Assembly (NCBI GenBank): GCA_035222895.1
Contig: JAVYIG010000703.1
Coordinates: 248,001-312,000, forward strand
Length of the DNA stretch: 64,000 bases
From: Strongylocentrotus droebachiensis
Lineage: Eukaryota; Echinodermata; Echinoidea; Camarodonta; Strongylocentrotidae
Direction of reading: 5' to 3'
Program-made: the position numbers and the translations under genes
The notes under the pieces: generated by a model
Told to the model about the DNA's origin: nothing
The model's database searches: none
The model's input: only the letters and a program-made list of their open reading frames with translations
In this document: piece by piece, positions 61,401 to 64,000 of the stretch
Layout: the number at the start of each line of letters is the position of its first letter
Numbering within the stretch: position 1 is the first letter of the stretch

Positions 61401-63628
61401 TGCGCGCAAAAATGCGCGTACGCGTAGGTGCGCGCGTTAACGCGCGCGTAAAATTTTAAATTGCTCAAAATCGTCTTAAATTTTTTTTGCATACGTTTCA
61501 GGCCATTATAAGCATTTCATAAAAAATCGCGCAAAACACGCATTTTTGGACGTTTTTGTTCGTCACGGCCGAACGAAAAATAATTCCTCCGCAAAAACTT
61601 TTGACAGGATATTCCTCATAATTTTCCGAACAATTTGATACCAAGTTTATCTCTTTATCACTATTAATAACGGAATGAGCGTCCGTTCAAGATAACCGTC
61701 CGCACGCGCGATTTTTGTATTACATAGCGTATATGGGCAAAAACATGCCCATAAAAAGTCCATTGATATGAATAAGGACTGCCAATTTTTTTTCCATATT
61801 TAGATAGAGTATGAGTCGAAGGTATGATTTCATATCTCATTTGGCCATTAAGTACATCTTGACGTCATCATAATGGCCTTGGAAGTCAAAAATACAAAAA
61901 TGCATATTATGACGTCATTATGTTTATGGAAAATTTAGTGTATTTCTCTTAATACTCATCGATTCTCTTCTAGATTTTAATATGTTGTAGTCGAGGCAAT
62001 CGTCTTTGAGATCAGTCTACACCAATTTTCATTTAAATGATGTCATCATAGTACAAAATTCAATTAAAGGCCACATGTCAGAATTTTCGTCATTTGCGTG
62101 TTATGTCTATGGAGGGTGAATTTTGTCCACACTATGAATCTACATCGCATCCATCTTTCAGCACTATCTCGCTCATTTGTGCTTTGTTTTCTCCCAAATT
62201 TGGATATGTTATAGCTGAGACCATGGGCTATAAAAAAGGGTGACTTTGTTTTTTAATCAGATGTTGGGATCATGTTACAATTTTCGATCGAAAGTTGAAA
62301 TTGCAAATTTTGAAGGAATAGTTAGGTGATACGTAACGAAGTCAACGTATCACCTTTTGTTTTCGTCAAGATTTTTCTTTATTTATTATTAGGTGATACG
62401 TAACGAAGTCTACGTATCACCTATTGATTTCGTCAAGATTTTCTTTTTTATTCTTCCTCGAATTTGTTCGCAGGATATCTCAAGACTGAATAAAGCCATA
62501 ATCATGAATCTTTCAATGATGCTAGATCTTAGTCTAACTTAGAACTGCGTGACTTTTCAAAGACTCAAAGTCATCGTGACGTCATCCAGACGCCATTTTG
62601 TGAAAATCAACTTATGATCATATCTTCATAACGGAAAGTCATTTCTCATTCATATTTGTCATGATCAAGGTCAATATTGGTCGGGTTAAATTTCAGGTCA
62701 ATAAATGCGCGCAAAAATGCGCGTACGCGTAGGTGCGCGCGTTAACGCGCGCGTAAAATTTTAAATTGCTCAAAATCGTCTTAAATTTTTTTTGCATACG
62801 TTTCAGGCCATTATAAGCATTTCATAAAAAATCGCGCAAAACACGCATTTTTGGACGTTTTTGTTCGTCACGGCCGAACGAAAAATAATTCCTCCGCAAA
62901 AACTTTTGACAGGATATTCCTCATAATTTTCCGAACAATTTGATACCAAGTTTATCTCTTTATCACTATTAATAACGGAATGAGCGTCCGTTCAAGATAA
63001 CCGTCCGCACGCGCGATTTTTGTATTACATAGCGTATATGGGCAAAAACATGCCCATAAAAAGTCCATTGATATGAATAAGGACTGCCAATTTTTTTTCC
63101 ATATTTAGATAGAGTATGAGTCGAAGGTATGATTTCATATCTCATTTGGCCATTAAGTACATCTTGACGTCATCATAATGGCCTTGGAAGTCAAAAATAC
63201 AAAAATGCATATTATGACGTCATTATGTTTATGGAAAATTTAGTGTATTTCTCTTAATACTCATCGATTCTCTTCTAGATTTTAATATGTTGTAGTCGAG
63301 GCAATCGTCTTTGAGATCAGTCTACACCAATTTTCATTTAAATGATGTCATCATAGTACAAAATTCAATTAAAGGCCACATGTCAGAATTTTCGTCATTT
63401 GCGTGTTATGTCTATGGAGGGTGAATTTTGTCCACACTATGAATCTACATCGCATCCATCTTTCAGCACTATCTCGCTCATTTGTGCTTTGTTTTCTCCC
63501 AAATTTGGATATGTTATAGCTGAGACCATGGGCTATAAAAAAGGGTGACTTTGTTTTTTAATCAGATGTTGGGATCATGTTACAATTTTCGATCGAAAGT
63601 TGAAATTGCAAATTTTGAAGGAATAGTT

Positions 63629-64000
63629 AGGTGATACGTAACGAAGTCAACGTATCACCTTTTGTTTTCGTCAAGATTTTTCTTTATTTATTATTAGGTG
63701 ATACGTAACGAAGTCTACGTATCACCTATTGATTTCGTCAAGATTTTCTTTTTTATTCTTCCTCGAATTTGTTCGCAGGATATCTCAAGACTGAATAAAG
63801 CCATAATCATGAATCTTTCAATGATGCTAGATCTTAGTCTAACTTAGAACTGCGTGACTTTTCAAAGACTCAAAGTCATCGTGACGTCATCCAGACGCCA
63901 TTTTGTGAAAATCAACTTATGATCATATCTTCATAACGGAAAGTCATTTCTCATTCATATTTGTCATGATCAAGGTCAATATTGGTCGGGTTAAATTTCA
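63629..64000 (+). repeat. partial satellite copy at the window edge
   Basis: The first 372 bp of a further unit, identical by eye to the preceding ones. The array continues beyond the window. Confidence 0.95.

Larger units (their letters stand above)
29753..64000 (+). repeat. 1305-bp satellite array derived from a Helitron-like element
   Basis: Head-to-tail repeats with palindrome 1 starting at 31006, 32311, 33616, 34921, 36225, 37529, 38834 and then every 1305 bp to 63629. Twenty-five full units are present, preceded by one copy lacking palindrome 1 (29753-31005) and followed by a 372-bp partial copy cut by the window edge. Two units (from 34921 and 36225) are 1304 bp through loss of one T after palindrome 2. 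Unit order: palindrome 1, palindrome 2, TTCTTCCTCG head, TGACGTCA, CG-rich block, GGCCGAACG block, paired TGACGTCA sites, CACATGTCAGAATTTTC, GTTATAGCTGAGACC, AGGAATAGTT. The 3' hairpin and CTAG of the parent elements are missing. No coding frame is conserved. Confidence 0.97.

Noticed and set aside
29753..64000. CRISPR array or bacterial repeat
   Set aside because: The period is 1305 bp with no short-repeat/spacer pattern, and the surrounding elements are eukaryotic.

Overview
This is eukaryotic, AT-rich, gene-poor DNA made almost entirely of transposable-element remains and a satellite array. I find no host protein-coding gene that I can defend. The elements point to an animal, most plausibly a marine invertebrate. 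They are non-LTR retrotransposon fragments of CR1-like and L1/Tx1-like type (one with a 2A-like peptide of the kind known from invertebrate non-LTR elements), a tRNA-derived SINE, hAT-like MITEs and many Helitron-like elements. An echinoderm or other deuterostome is a guess; the species cannot be fixed from the sequence.

Layout. 1-5,550: unique-looking DNA with an imperfect fold-back (451-647), a 147-bp hAT-like MITE (1437-1583), a minus-strand tRNA-derived SINE (about 1890-2070), one unexplained 130-codon ORF (2399-2791) and a 729-bp hAT-like element with subterminal palindromes and a GC-rich, promoter-like core (4270-4998). 5,550-8,900: a GACGTC-rich tandem repeat (5551-6300) joined to the 5' part of a CR1-like element on the minus strand, then a mosaic of three non-LTR coding fragments (endonuclease and ORF1 on minus, reverse transcriptase C-terminus on plus).

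8,910-29,752: a heterogeneous, mostly head-to-tail series of about a dozen related non-autonomous elements, 1.1-2.4 kb each. Twelve of them end in a short hairpin followed 8-11 nt later by TCTAG and then a T, the hallmark of a Helitron 3' end. Two hairpin classes exist. Between elements sit one to five copies of a 65-85 bp unit built on the palindrome AGGTGATACGTA...TACGTATCACCT. Three elements carry the same degenerate tRNA-like sequence and several carry CT-rich tracts.

29,753-64,000: the same family turns into a homogeneous tandem satellite with a period of 1305 bp. There are 25 full units plus a partial one at each end, and the array runs off the window. The unit is clearly a Helitron-like copy that has lost its 3' hairpin and CTAG end. 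The first seven copies carry a handful of variants; the later ones look identical by eye. The window therefore appears to capture mobile elements, then tandem accumulation of whole elements, then a homogenised satellite, side by side. That transition is the main point of interest.

Nothing here works as a gene set. No element has an intact transposase, Rep/helicase or reverse transcriptase, so any mobility would depend on proteins encoded elsewhere.
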